64,000 nucleotides of DNA from Bacillota bacterium (GTDB lineage Bacteria > Bacillota > Clostridia > Christensenellales > Pumilibacteraceae). Positions within the stretch are counted from its first letter, which is position 1. Each line of letters begins with the position of its first letter. The stretch covers positions 113,968-177,967 of the forward strand of contig WRLT01000002.1 of assembly GCA_009777485.1 (NCBI GenBank), in the 5' to 3' direction. Under the pieces are notes generated by a model. It was not told where the DNA came from, did not search any database, and saw only the letters and a list, made by a program, of their open reading frames with translations. Positions 1 through 8,684 of this stretch are shown here, one piece after another. The position numbers and the translations under genes were made by a program.

Positions 1-173
1 ACAGCAATAAAGTTATCATTCATACAGAAAGCGTAACATTCGGCGATGTAAGAAAAGATGTACCCAGCGAAAGAATCATACGGTTTTCTTCGCTGCCCGC
101 TAACGTAAGAACCGATTTTCAATCGTATAATTACTATGTATCCAGCGGCACATTAAGCAAAAACACAGTATAG
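1..173 (+). CDS. 3' end of an unidentified gene (partial)
   Basis: A frame is open from the left edge (first full codon at base 3) and closes with TAG at 171-173, giving the last 56 residues of a protein whose start lies outside the window. The segment is polar, with a Tyr-rich stretch near the end (SYNYYVSS) and no transmembrane segment. I do not recognise a family. It is followed by a gap holding a strong promoter, so it is probably the last gene of its transcript. It could be a chance open frame, but it spans the whole available sequence with no stop. Confidence 0.5.
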   Translation, partial: SNKVIIHTESVTFGDVRKDVPSERIIRFSSLPANVRTDFQSYNYYVSSGTLSKNTV

Positions 174-254
174 AATAAGTAAAAAACGACATTCTTTCTT
201 AAACTTGTACGCAAAAAACAATCAAGAAAACGACTAAGAAAACATATAAGAAAC

Positions 255-283
255 TTGACAAGTATCCAAAAATCGTATATAAT
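255..283 (+). promoter_or_regulatory. Sigma-A promoter of the Fic gene
   Basis: A consensus TTGACA at 255-260 and TATAAT at 278-283 are separated by exactly 17 nt. A Shine-Dalgarno (AGGCGAGG, near 287-294) follows before the ATG at 301. Confidence 0.85.
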
Positions 284-300
284 GAAAGGCGAGGTGAAGT

Positions 301-1293
301 ATGGGATACATTCCGCCATTTATTCTAAACGACGAGATGCTAGAAGCCGTAACAGAAATTGTCGAGATGCTTGGCCGCATATCTAATATCGGAAATTTAG
401 ACAAGCTTCCTTCGTTGCGGCGCGCGGGGCGCATAAAGTCTATTCACTCCTCACTTGCTATCGAAAAAAACACCCTGACCATAGAGCAGGTAACGGATAT
501 TATAAACGGCAAGCGCGTGCTAGGGCCGCCGAATGAGATACAAGAAGTTAAAAACGCATACGATGCGTACAAAGAAATAGAAACACTCGACCCTATTAGC
601 GTTAAAGATTTACTAAAAATTCACGGAATTATGATGCGCTCTTTGGTGGATAATTCGGGAGCGTTCCGAACAGGGCAGGTAGGAGTTTTTGACAGCGACG
701 GTAAGGTTATTCACATGGCACCGCCCGCGTTAAATGTGCCGAGTCTTATAGGCGGATTATTTGAGTGGCTGAAAAGCAGTAAAGCGCATCCGCTGATTAA
801 ATCAAGCGTATTTCATTACGAGTTTGAGTTTATACATCCGTTCCCCGACGGCAACGGCAGAATGGGCAGGCTTTGGCAGACCATTATTTTATCCGCTTGG
901 AAACCGGTGTTCGCATGGATACCGATAGAGAGTATGGTAAAGGAACGGCAGCAGGAATATTACAACGCAATCGCGGCATCTACTAGCTTGGGCAGTTCCA
1001 ATCCGTTTATCATGTTTATGTTGAAAGCCATAGCTGACGCGGTAGAAGGTATTGTCAACGATACAAGGGCACATCTAAGCCACATAAGTGAGCGCGTAAG
1101 AAAACTGCTAGGTGTTATGCAGGACTATCCGATGAGCGCAAATGAAATAATGGATTTGCTCAGAATGAAATCAAAGCCGTCATTTCGCGCTAATTATTTG
1201 CAACCCGCAATAGAGGCGGGGCTTATAGGCTTAACCGACCCTGATACGCCGACAAACAGAAATCAAAGGTACTTTAAAAAATCTATGATATAA
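301..1293 (+). CDS. Fic family protein (putative AMP transferase)
   Basis: This 330-residue protein carries the Fic core motif HPFPDGNGRMGR starting at His179, the catalytic loop with which Fic proteins transfer AMP from ATP to a target hydroxyl. An N-terminal inhibitory-helix element is visible as S51-LAI-E55-K; the Ser and Glu fit the [S/T]xxxE[G/N] rule but Lys replaces Gly/Asn, so autoinhibition is plausible but not certain. The C-terminal 60 residues look like a winged helix, as in many Fic proteins with an N-terminal inhibitory helix. It has its own consensus promoter and an SD. No antitoxin gene is adjacent, which fits a self-inhibited protein. The target is unknown. A bidirectional terminator follows. 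Confidence 0.9.
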   Translation: MGYIPPFILNDEMLEAVTEIVEMLGRISNIGNLDKLPSLRRAGRIKSIHSSLAIEKNTLTIEQVTDIINGKRVLGPPNEIQEVKNAYDAYKEIETLDPISVKDLLKIHGIMMRSLVDNSGAFRTGQVGVFDSDGKVIHMAPPALNVPSLIGGLFEWLKSSKAHPLIKSSVFHYEFEFIHPFPDGNGRMGRLWQTIILSAWKPVFAWIPIESMVKERQQEYYNAIAASTSLGSSNPFIMFMLKAIADAVEGIVNDTRAHLSHISERVRKLLGVMQDYPMSANEIMDLLRMKSKPSFRANYLQPAIEAGLIGLTDPDTPTNRNQRYFKKSMI

Positions 1294-1300
1294 AATTCCC

Positions 1301-1340
1301 AGCCGAAATTCTCCATTTTCCATTTTCCATTCTCCATTAA
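1301..1340. repeat. Family A dispersed repeat, half copy
   Basis: The hinge AGCCGAAATT is followed by tandem CTCCATTTTCCATT-type units. This is one arm of the family A hairpin that is complete at 46499-46583. Confidence 0.7.
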
Positions 1341-1378
1341 AAAAGCGGCGGTCTTAATACCTAAGACCGCCGCTTTTT
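1341..1378. terminator. Bidirectional intrinsic terminator between fic and PFOR
   Basis: A perfect 16-bp stem (1341-1356 with 1362-1377) with a 5-nt loop is flanked by A-runs on the left and T-runs on the right. It can stop the Fic transcript and the convergent oxidoreductase transcript. Confidence 0.9.
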
Positions 1379-1387
1379 ATTAAATTA

Positions 1388-4300
1388 TTATTGTTTGGCT
1401 TTATGCTTATAGGCTTCTAATTTGGCTTTTGCCTCTTGTTCGGCACGTTCAAACAGCGTTTCTGCCGTAGCGGCATCCATCTTTTTAAGCGAGGTATAAC
1501 GTGTTTCGCTTTCGATAAATTCGCGGTACGAGCCCGTAGGGTCTTTGCTGTCTAACTGGAACGGGTTTTTGCCTTGCGCTGCTAAGCGGGGGTCAAAACG
1601 GTACAGCGGCCAGTAGCCTGCCTCCACCGCCTTTTTGCCTTGCGCTACACCCTTACTCATATCAAAGCCGTGATTGATACAGGTAGCATACGCAATAATT
1701 ACCGACGGGCCTTTATACGATTCGGCTTCGGCAAACGCTTTAACCACCTGCGCATTGTCCGCGCCTACGCAAATTTGCGCAACGTATACATTGCCGTAAC
1801 TCATCATCATCGCGCCTAAATCCTTTTTAACGGTGCGCATACCCGCATAGGCAAACTTAGCCGTAGAGCCCGTAGGCGTAGCCTTAGACGCTTGTCCGCC
1901 CGTGTTAGAATATACTTCGGTATCCATAACTAACATATTGATATCCTCTCCGCTAGCTAACACGTGGTCTAAGCCGCCAAAGCCGATATCGTATGCCCAG
2001 CCATCGCCGCCGAACGCCCAAAGCGATTTTTTAACTAAGCAATCCTGCGATTCCGAAATTTCGGTTAATACGTCCTTTAACGCGCCCTTTGCCGATTTAA
2101 GTGCCGCGGGCAACGCTGCCTTAACCGCTGCACCCGCTTTTTTACTGCCCTCTGCGTCTTCGTAATTTTTCAGCCAGTCGGCAAGCGCGGTTTTTAACGC
2201 GCCGTCCGCGCCTAAGCTAAGGGCTTTTTCAGCGTTCATAACCAGCTTTTTAACGCGTTGGCTGTATGCCAGCACAAAGCCGTACGAAAACTCTGCGGTA
2301 TCCTCAAACAGGCTGTTCGCCCATGCAGGACCGTGTCCCTTGTCGTTTACCGTGTAAGGGCAGGTAGGCGCACTGCCGCCGTAAATAGACGAGCAGCCCG
2401 TTGCGTTGCCGATAATCATGCGGTCTCCGAATAATTGCGTGGCAAGCTTAACATACGGAGTTTCGCCGCAGCCCGCGCACGCGCCAGAAAACTCAAACAG
2501 CGGCTGCAAGAACTGACTGCCCTTTACCGTGTTTTTGTTTGATTTTGCCGAAACGTCCGCTACGGGAAGCTTAACCGCGTAATCCCAGTTTTCGGTTTCT
2601 TTTTTAGCACCCTCTGCAAACGGCACCATTTGAAGTGCTTTTACCTTAGCAGGGCAGACGTTAGCGCACGAGCCGCAGCCCATACAATCCTGCGGAGAAA
2701 CCTGAATGCGGTATTCATACCCTAAAATGTCGGGCTTAGAGGCAATCGTGGTAAAGCCTTTGGGGGCTTTTTTCTTAGCCGCGCCGTCTAGTAAAAACGG
2801 CCTAATCGTTGCGTGCGGACACACAAACGAACAAATATTACATTGAATACAATTTTCGGGCAGCCATTCGGGTACAAACGCCGCAACCCCGCGCTTTTCA
2901 AACTGCGTGGTAGAGGTAGGCACCGTACCGTCCGCGTTAAAGGTAGAAACGGGCAGAGAATTGCCGTTTAAGAAGAATATCGGCTTGATAAACTTTTGAT
3001 AGTATTCGTCCTTACTGCTGTCCATCATTACCGCGCCGTCCGTCGCCGTTGCCCACGAGGCAGGGTAAGAAACCTCTTTTAAGCCCGCGATAGCGTTGTC
3101 GATAGCGTCAAAGTTCATTTTAACAACCTTTTCGCCTTTTTTGCCGTAAGACTCTACCACAGCCTCTTTCATGTAGCCGTCCGCTTGCGCGTAGGGAATT
3201 ACATCCGCTAATTTAAAGAACGTCGCTTGCATTACGCTGTTTATTTGCTTCATGCCGACGCCGCGCGCGATAGAAAGCGCGTCAATGGTGTAAAATTTAA
3301 GTTTCTTTTTGGCGATAGCTTGTTTCATTTGGGCAGGCAGTTCTTTTTCTAACTGCGCCGTATCCCACAAGCAGTTTAATAAAAACGTGCCGCCCTCTTT
3401 GATATCCGAAATCATATCGTAGCGCGTAACGTAGGATTGATTATGACACGCCACAAAATCTGCTTGGTCGATAAGATACGTAGACTTAATGGGGCTGTTG
3501 CCGAAGCGCAGGTGCGAAACCGTAATACCGCCCGATTTTTTAGAGTCGTACACAAAGTAGCCTTGCGCGTATTTGTCGGTATGGTCGCCGATAATGCGGA
3601 TGCTGTTTTGGTTTGCACCCACCGTACCGTCGCCGCCGATTCCGTAAAACTTACAACGAATCGTGCCCTCAGGCGAGGCGTCAATAACCTTAGTAACAGG
3701 TAAGCTGAGGTTGGTAACGTCGTCTACAATACCTACCGTAAAGCGCGTTTTGGGGTTTGCTGCCCACAGATTTTCGTACACCGCGTTGATGTGCGAGGGC
3801 GTGAACTCCTTGCTGCCTAAGCCGTAGCGTCCGCCTACCACCTTAATGTTGGTGCGTCCCGATTCTAACAGTGCCGAACAAACGTCCATATACAGAGGTT
3901 CTCCGATACTGCCAGGTTCTTTGGTGCGGTCTAAAACGGCGATTTTCTTTACGGACGCTGGAATCGCGCCGATAAAATCCTTTACCGAGAACGGGCGGTA
4001 CAACCTAACTTTAAGCAGCCCTACCTTTTTGCCGTTCTTATTTAAGTAGTTAATGGTTTCTTCCGCCGCCTCACAGCCCGAACCCATCATAATAATAATT
4101 TCTTCCGCGTCCGGCGCGCCGTAGTATTGAAACAATTCATAACGGCGGCCCGTCAGCTTAAACACCTTGTCCATCATGGTTTTTACGATAGCGGGCGTAG
4201 CGTCGTAATATTTATTGGCCGCCTCGCGGTTTTGGAAATAAATATCGGGATTTTGCGCCGTACCTTTTTGGTGCGGATGTTCGGGGTTTAACGCGCGCTT

Positions 4301-4906
4301 TCTAAAATCCTTAATATCTGCCATATCCACTAACGGCAAAATATCTTCGTATTCGATACCCTCAATCTTGCTAACTTCGTGGCTAGTACGGAAACCGTCA
4401 AAGAAGTGCACAAACGGCACACGGCTTTTCAGCGTAGATAAATGCGCAACCAACGCCATGTCCAAAGCCTCTTGAACCGAATTAGACGATAACATTGCAA
4501 AGCCCGTTTGACGGCACGCCATAACGTCTGCGTGGTCGCCGAAAATCGACAGCGCGTGCGCGGCTAATGCCCTTGCCGAAACGTGAAACACGGTAGGCAG
4601 CATTTCGCCCGAGATTTTGTACATGTTGGGAATCATCAGCAGTAAGCCCTGACTGGCTGTGTAGGTGGTGGTAAGCGCACCGGATGCCAAGCTTCCGTGC
4701 ACCGCGCCCGCCGCGCCCGCTTCCGATTGCAATTCAGCAATTTTCAGCACCTGCCCGAACATGTTTTTCCTACCCGTTGCGGCCCATTCGTCCGCGTACT
4801 CCGCCATGTTTGACGACGGCGTAATCGGGTATATCGCGGCTACTTCGCTAAACGCATACGCAATATGCGATGCTGCGGTATTTCCGTCGACAGTCATTTT
4901 TTTCAT
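1388..4906 (-). CDS. nifJ: Pyruvate:ferredoxin (flavodoxin) oxidoreductase
   Basis: This 1172-residue enzyme oxidises pyruvate to acetyl-CoA and CO2 and passes electrons to ferredoxin, the central step of anaerobic pyruvate use. It is the single-chain homodimeric form. The N-terminal domain has the AAIYPITPSSNMAE region. Two ferredoxin-type 4Fe-4S clusters follow near residues 685 (CIQCNICSFVCP) and 740 (CMGCGSCANVCP). The C-terminal thiamine-diphosphate domain shows CAGCGETPY near 807 and GDGWAYDIGFGG near 965, with the conserved EVYSNTGGQ Mg/TPP motif. The length is normal for the family. The start at 4906 is supported by GGAGG 9 nt upstream and a consensus promoter. It is divergent from metA and monocistronic, ending in a terminator. 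Confidence 0.97.
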   Translation of the reverse strand: MKKMTVDGNTAASHIAYAFSEVAAIYPITPSSNMAEYADEWAATGRKNMFGQVLKIAELQSEAGAAGAVHGSLASGALTTTYTASQGLLLMIPNMYKISGEMLPTVFHVSARALAAHALSIFGDHADVMACRQTGFAMLSSNSVQEALDMALVAHLSTLKSRVPFVHFFDGFRTSHEVSKIEGIEYEDILPLVDMADIKDFRKRALNPEHPHQKGTAQNPDIYFQNREAANKYYDATPAIVKTMMDKVFKLTGRRYELFQYYGAPDAEEIIIMMGSGCEAAEETINYLNKNGKKVGLLKVRLYRPFSVKDFIGAIPASVKKIAVLDRTKEPGSIGEPLYMDVCSALLESGRTNIKVVGGRYGLGSKEFTPSHINAVYENLWAANPKTRFTVGIVDDVTNLSLPVTKVIDASPEGTIRCKFYGIGGDGTVGANQNSIRIIGDHTDKYAQGYFVYDSKKSGGITVSHLRFGNSPIKSTYLIDQADFVACHNQSYVTRYDMISDIKEGGTFLLNCLWDTAQLEKELPAQMKQAIAKKKLKFYTIDALSIARGVGMKQINSVMQATFFKLADVIPYAQADGYMKEAVVESYGKKGEKVVKMNFDAIDNAIAGLKEVSYPASWATATDGAVMMDSSKDEYYQKFIKPIFFLNGNSLPVSTFNADGTVPTSTTQFEKRGVAAFVPEWLPENCIQCNICSFVCPHATIRPFLLDGAAKKKAPKGFTTIASKPDILGYEYRIQVSPQDCMGCGSCANVCPAKVKALQMVPFAEGAKKETENWDYAVKLPVADVSAKSNKNTVKGSQFLQPLFEFSGACAGCGETPYVKLATQLFGDRMIIGNATGCSSIYGGSAPTCPYTVNDKGHGPAWANSLFEDTAEFSYGFVLAYSQRVKKLVMNAEKALSLGADGALKTALADWLKNYEDAEGSKKAGAAVKAALPAALKSAKGALKDVLTEISESQDCLVKKSLWAFGGDGWAYDIGFGGLDHVLASGEDINMLVMDTEVYSNTGGQASKATPTGSTAKFAYAGMRTVKKDLGAMMMSYGNVYVAQICVGADNAQVVKAFAEAESYKGPSVIIAYATCINHGFDMSKGVAQGKKAVEAGYWPLYRFDPRLAAQGKNPFQLDSKDPTGSYREFIESETRYTSLKKMDAATAETLFERAEQEAKAKLEAYKHKAKQ

Positions 4907-4950
4907 TCCTTTAGTCCTCCAATTTGTTAAAAAAATTTTTTATCTATCAC

Positions 4951-4979
4951 AGTATAGTATTTTTTTTGCAGATAGTCAA
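4951..4979 (-). promoter_or_regulatory. Promoter of the pyruvate:ferredoxin oxidoreductase gene
   Basis: On the minus strand TTGACT (4979-4974) and TATACT (4956-4951) are spaced by 17 nt. The SD GGAGG lies at 4916-4920. Confidence 0.75.
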
Positions 4980-5023
4980 ACGAATTAAGGAAAGTGTTAA
5001 AAATTTTTTATAGTAAAATGAAT

Positions 5024-5053
5024 TTGACAAACGCGGCGCAAAAATGGTATGAT
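5024..5053 (+). promoter_or_regulatory. Promoter of metA
   Basis: TTGACA (5024-5029) and TATGAT (5048-5053) are spaced by 18 nt. The leader to the GTG start at 5085 is only about 25 nt, too short for a riboswitch. Confidence 0.75.
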
Positions 5054-5084
5054 AAGGTCGCTTGTAAAGCATAAGGAGAAATCT

Positions 5085-5999
5085 GTGTCTATCATTGCCG
5101 ATAAAAAGCTTCCCGCTATTTTAGATTTAGAAAAAGAAAACATCTTTGTAATGGACTTTACCCGTGCGCAAAGTCAGGATATCCGTCCGCTGCGCATTGC
5201 CGTTTTAAATTTAATGCCCGACAAGGTTACTACCGAAACGCAGCTGCTGCGGCTGATAGGCAACACGCCGCTGCAAGTAGAGCCCGTATTGCTGCGCGTA
5301 GACACCTACAACCCCAAAAACACCGACCCTAAGCATTTAAAAAGCTTTTATAAAACGTTTGACGAAGTACTGGCAAAAAAAATAAAGTTCGACGCGCTGA
5401 TAGTAACAGGCGCACCCGTCGAAAAGCTAGACTTCGGCGAGGTTAAATACTGGCAAGAACTCAGCCGCATTTTAGACTGGGCGGCGCACAACGTATATTC
5501 CAGCCTATACATTTGCTGGGCGGCGCAAGCAGCGCTGTATTACCACTACGACATCAACAAGGCCGAACTTCCCGAAAAAATCTTCGGCATTTTTAATCAT
5601 AAGGTTTTATGTAAAAATAATCCGCTTGTGCGCGGCTTTGACGATACGTTTAAAGCACCGCATTCACGCTACACCGAAGTAGAGCGCGAAAAGCTTGCCG
5701 CCCACCCCGATTTAGATATCTTAGCCGTATCCGACGAGGCAGGCTTATTTTTGGCAGCATCTAAGGATTTGCGCCGCGTGTTTATGTTCGGGCACGGCGA
5801 ATACGATGCCGAAACACTGCACCGCGAATACGTGCGCGATTGCGCAAAAGGCTTAAATACCGCGCCGCCCAAACATTACTACGCCCCCGATAAAACCATA
5901 CCGCTCTCTTGGCGCGCGCACGGTTCGCTGCTGTTTGCCAACTGGCTTAACTACTGCGTGTATCAAGGCACGCCGTATGATATAAACACCATCATATAG
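5085..5999 (+). CDS. metA: Homoserine O-acyltransferase (MetA family), probably acetyl-CoA dependent
   Basis: This enzyme acylates the hydroxyl of L-homoserine, the first committed step of methionine synthesis. The GTG at 5085 is chosen because AAGGAG sits just upstream, and because the ATG at 5049 overlaps the -10 box. The 304-residue product has the MetA catalytic set: Cys144 in YICWAAQAA, and His237 and Glu239 in FGHGEYD (E. coli 142, 235, 237). Residue 113, in TGAPVEKL, is Glu at the position that is Gly111 in succinyl-CoA-using E. coli MetA and Glu in acetyl-CoA-using Bacillus enzymes. Acetyl transfer is therefore the better prediction. pyk follows after 28 nt and may be co-transcribed. 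Confidence 0.93.
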   Translation: MSIIADKKLPAILDLEKENIFVMDFTRAQSQDIRPLRIAVLNLMPDKVTTETQLLRLIGNTPLQVEPVLLRVDTYNPKNTDPKHLKSFYKTFDEVLAKKIKFDALIVTGAPVEKLDFGEVKYWQELSRILDWAAHNVYSSLYICWAAQAALYYHYDINKAELPEKIFGIFNHKVLCKNNPLVRGFDDTFKAPHSRYTEVEREKLAAHPDLDILAVSDEAGLFLAASKDLRRVFMFGHGEYDAETLHREYVRDCAKGLNTAPPKHYYAPDKTIPLSWRAHGSLLFANWLNYCVYQGTPYDINTII

Positions 6000-6027
6000 T
6001 TTCTAAATAAGTAAGGAGAAAACCCCC

Positions 6028-7443
6028 ATGAGAAGAACAAAAATTGTATGTACACTAGGCCCTGCCACCGACAGCTATTCGGTTTTAAAGCGCATGATTA
6101 AGGCAGGAATGAACGTAGCGCGGCTTAACATGTCGCACGGTACGCACGAGGACGCTAAAAAGCGGATTGATATGGTAAAGCAAGCGCGCGAAGAGCTTTT
6201 AGTTCCCGTCGCGATTATGCTAGACAGCAAAGGCCCCGAAATCCGCATCAAAAAATTCGAGGGCGGCAGGGTAGAGCTTGTCGAGGGCGATACGTTTACC
6301 CTTACTACCGAAGATATTATGGGCGACAGTTCGCGCGTTTCCATAACGTACCCGAAGCTGCCCTCTAAGGTAAAGGTAGGCGACCCTATTTTAATCAACG
6401 ACGGCTTTATCGAGGTAAAGGTAGAAAAAACCACGCAAAAGGAAGTTATTTGCACGGTAGTCTACGGCGGCGAGCTTACCGACAACAAAAGTATCAATCT
6501 GCCCAACACGCACATAGATATGCCGTATATGTCCGAAGCCGACCGCCGCGACTTTTTATTCGGCATTCAGCAAGAAATAGATTACATCGCCCTTAGCTTT
6601 GTGCGCAACGCGGACGATGTAAAAATCATACGCCATTTAATGTTCGAAAACAACGCCACCAACATTCAGCTAATCGCCAAAATAGAAAACCGCGAGGGCG
6701 TAAAAAACCTAGAAGAAATTTTAGACTTCTGCGACGGCGCAATGGTTGCGCGCGGCGATATGGGCGTAGAAATTCCGTTTGAAGAATTACCCGGCATTCA
6801 AAAAGAAATGATTAAAACCTGTTATCAGCGCGGCAAAAAGGTTATTACTGCCACGCAAATGCTAGAATCTATGATTTCCTCTCCGCGCCCCACCCGCGCC
6901 GAAACGTCCGACGTTGCCAACGCCATTTACGACGGCACTAGCGCAACCATGCTGTCGGGAGAAACCGCAATCGGAAAATATTGCGTAGACGCCGTAAAAA
7001 CGATGGCAAAAATCGCCGTAAAAACCGAATCAGAAATCAATTTCAGAAAACGGTTCGAAAGCTACACGCCCGAAATCCGCACTATAACAGACGCAGTTTC
7101 GCATTCTACCGTTTCGGCAAGCTACGACCTTAACGCAAAGGCGATTATTGTGGTCAGCAAATCGGGATACACCGCGCGCAAGGTTTCGCGCTTCCGTCCC
7201 ATCTGCCCGATTATCGGCGTTACCACCAGCAAAAAGGGCTACTATCAGCTAGCTATGAATTGGGGCGTTATGCCCGTAATGGCAAAAGAAAAAAAGAACT
7301 CAGACGAATTATTCGTTCACGCCGCCGACCGCGCCAAAGAAACAGGCATAGTTAAAGCAGGCGACCTAGTAGTCATCGCCGCAGGCGTCCCCGTAGGCAT
7401 CAGCGGAAACACAAACACCCTGCGGATTGAGTATATAAAATAA
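6028..7443 (+). CDS. pyk: Pyruvate kinase
   Basis: This enzyme converts phosphoenolpyruvate and ADP to pyruvate and ATP, feeding the pyruvate:ferredoxin oxidoreductase encoded upstream on the other strand. The 471-residue protein opens with RRTKIVCTLGPAT, carries the active-site signature IQLIAKIENREG near residue 215 and MVARGDMGVEIP near 240, and ends shortly after the allosteric domain. It lacks the extra C-terminal PEP-utiliser-like domain found in Bacillus pyruvate kinases. An AAGGAG SD precedes the ATG. It is probably co-transcribed with metA, and two dispersed repeats follow directly. Confidence 0.97.
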   Translation: MRRTKIVCTLGPATDSYSVLKRMIKAGMNVARLNMSHGTHEDAKKRIDMVKQAREELLVPVAIMLDSKGPEIRIKKFEGGRVELVEGDTFTLTTEDIMGDSSRVSITYPKLPSKVKVGDPILINDGFIEVKVEKTTQKEVICTVVYGGELTDNKSINLPNTHIDMPYMSEADRRDFLFGIQQEIDYIALSFVRNADDVKIIRHLMFENNATNIQLIAKIENREGVKNLEEILDFCDGAMVARGDMGVEIPFEELPGIQKEMIKTCYQRGKKVITATQMLESMISSPRPTRAETSDVANAIYDGTSATMLSGETAIGKYCVDAVKTMAKIAVKTESEINFRKRFESYTPEIRTITDAVSHSTVSASYDLNAKAIIVVSKSGYTARKVSRFRPICPIIGVTTSKKGYYQLAMNWGVMPVMAKEKKNSDELFVHAADRAKETGIVKAGDLVVIAAGVPVGISGNTNTLRIEYIK

Positions 7444-7552
7444 TTGACAACATAACACTGACAATTGACAACTGACGACTGACAAATTTCGGCTAAAATA
7501 TTTAATAAATAAATAGCAACAATTCGTCAGTTGTAAGTTGTAAGTCGTCAGT
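7443..7552. repeat. Family B dispersed hairpin repeat
   Basis: The left arm is made of CTGACAA heptamers. The conserved AT-rich centre runs from TTTCGGCTAAAAT to ATAGCAACAATTCG, and the right arm is made of the complementary TCAGTTGT heptamers. Other copies lie at 28730-28826, 44131-44278 and 59222-59312. Confidence 0.8.
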
Positions 7553-7733
7553 AAAAATTCCCCTCTTGTAGGCGCGACGCGGCGGCGTAAGCCGCAAAAA
7601 CACAACGTGTTTTTAGCCAAAGCGGGGAGTGAGGAACGAACGACCCATTGACGCGTTAGCGGACGGGGTGAAAATAAAACCCCATACCCCCGCAAAAGTA
7701 GACGGGGTGGAAAGAAAAACTTAAAGGAGAATT
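7553..7733. repeat. Family C dispersed GC-rich repeat, long copy
   Basis: The unit starts AATTCCCCTCTTGTAGG, contains a small AAAACACAACGTGTTTT palindrome and GGGGAGTGAGGAACGAACG, and ends in GACGGGGTGGAAAGAAA. Roughly 100 nt match the inverted copy at 35145-35275 almost exactly. It fills the gap before the Sel1 gene. Confidence 0.75.
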
Positions 7734-7738
7734 GCACT

Positions 7739-8521
7739 ATGGATGATAAAACAGAAATTAAAAAGTTGCGTGCAAAGGCGGCTTTTGCGGCTTTTAAAGG
7801 CGATGAAGACGAGCAGTTGGGCCACGAGCAATATTTGTTGGGCATGCGTTATTATTTCGGCAGAGTCATAGCGCAAGATTATGCCAAAGCGGTAGAATTG
7901 TTTACAAAGGCGGCTTTGCAAGGACATGAAAGAGCACAATATTTTTTGGGCGCGTGTTACTACGAAGGCCAAGGTGTACCGCAAGATTATGCCAAAGCGG
8001 TAGAGTGGTATACAAAGTCTGCCGAACAAGGCGATATGGACGCACAATGTTGTTTGGGCACGTGTTACTATCACGGCGAAGGCGTAGCGCAAGATTATGC
8101 CAAAGCGGCAGAATGGCTTACAAAGTCTGCCTTGCAAGATGTTGCGGAAGCACAATGTCTTTTGGGCACGTGTTACTATGAAGGCCAAGGAGTACCGCAA
8201 GATTATGCCAAAGCGGTAGAGTGGTATACAAAGTCTGCCGAACAAGACTATGCAGACGCACAATGTTGTTTGGGTATGTGTTATGATAGCGGACACGGCG
8301 TAGAGCAAGACTATGTCAAAGCGGCAGAATGGTATACAAAGGCGGTTTTGCAAGGACAGGCAGAAGCACAATGCTTTTTGGGCACACTTTACTATTTCGG
8401 ACACGGTGTAGCGCAAGACCATGCCAAAGCGGTAGAATGGGTTACAAAGGCTGCCCAACAAGGCAATATTTTTGCACAAATAATATTAGCACAGAATTTC
8501 GAAGGATTAAAACATGAATAG
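7739..8521 (+). CDS. Sel1-repeat (TPR-like) protein
   Basis: This 260-residue protein consists almost entirely of Sel1-type repeats of about 36 residues, with the pattern AQ-LG-YY-G-GV-QDYAKAVEWY-KAA-QG recurring six times. Sel1 repeats form alpha-solenoids used for protein binding. There is no signal peptide or membrane segment, so a cytoplasmic location is likely. The repeats are also very alike at the DNA level, so the copy number may change easily. A good SD (AAAGGAG) precedes the start. The gene sits alone between two family C repeats, and nothing in the context indicates its partner. Confidence 0.85.
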   Translation: MDDKTEIKKLRAKAAFAAFKGDEDEQLGHEQYLLGMRYYFGRVIAQDYAKAVELFTKAALQGHERAQYFLGACYYEGQGVPQDYAKAVEWYTKSAEQGDMDAQCCLGTCYYHGEGVAQDYAKAAEWLTKSALQDVAEAQCLLGTCYYEGQGVPQDYAKAVEWYTKSAEQDYADAQCCLGMCYDSGHGVEQDYVKAAEWYTKAVLQGQAEAQCFLGTLYYFGHGVAQDHAKAVEWVTKAAQQGNIFAQIILAQNFEGLKHE

Positions 8522-8640
8522 CCGTTAAAAAAATCCCCTCTTGTAGGGACAGGGTAAAAATAAAACCCCATACCCAAAATCAGACGGGGGTGAATAAAAC
8601 CCCATACCCCCAAGACGGGGTGAAAAGAATTATGTTAAGG
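8522..8640. repeat. Family C dispersed repeat, degenerate copy
   Basis: It starts CCGTTAAAAAAATCCCCTC and then alternates blocks of AATAAAACCCCATACCC with AGACGGGGTGAA. It has the ends of family C but lacks the long internal core seen at 7553-7733. Confidence 0.65.
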
Positions 8641-8684
8641 GGAAAATGGAGAAAAAACCATTTAATAAAAAGGAGCGTAAAAGT

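Noticed and set aside
5049..5084. Upstream ATG that would lengthen MetA by 12 residues
   Set aside because: It overlaps the -10 box; the GTG at 5085 has the SD and gives MetA numbering that fits the catalytic residues.
4921..5084. Possible SAM or T-box riboswitch before metA
   Set aside because: The transcript leader from the -10 box to the start is only about 25 nt, too short for either.
7721..8479. A 252-codon open frame on the minus strand opposite the Sel1 gene
   Set aside because: It is the antisense reading of the Sel1 repeats and inherits their periodicity; it has no SD, and the plus frame matches a known family.
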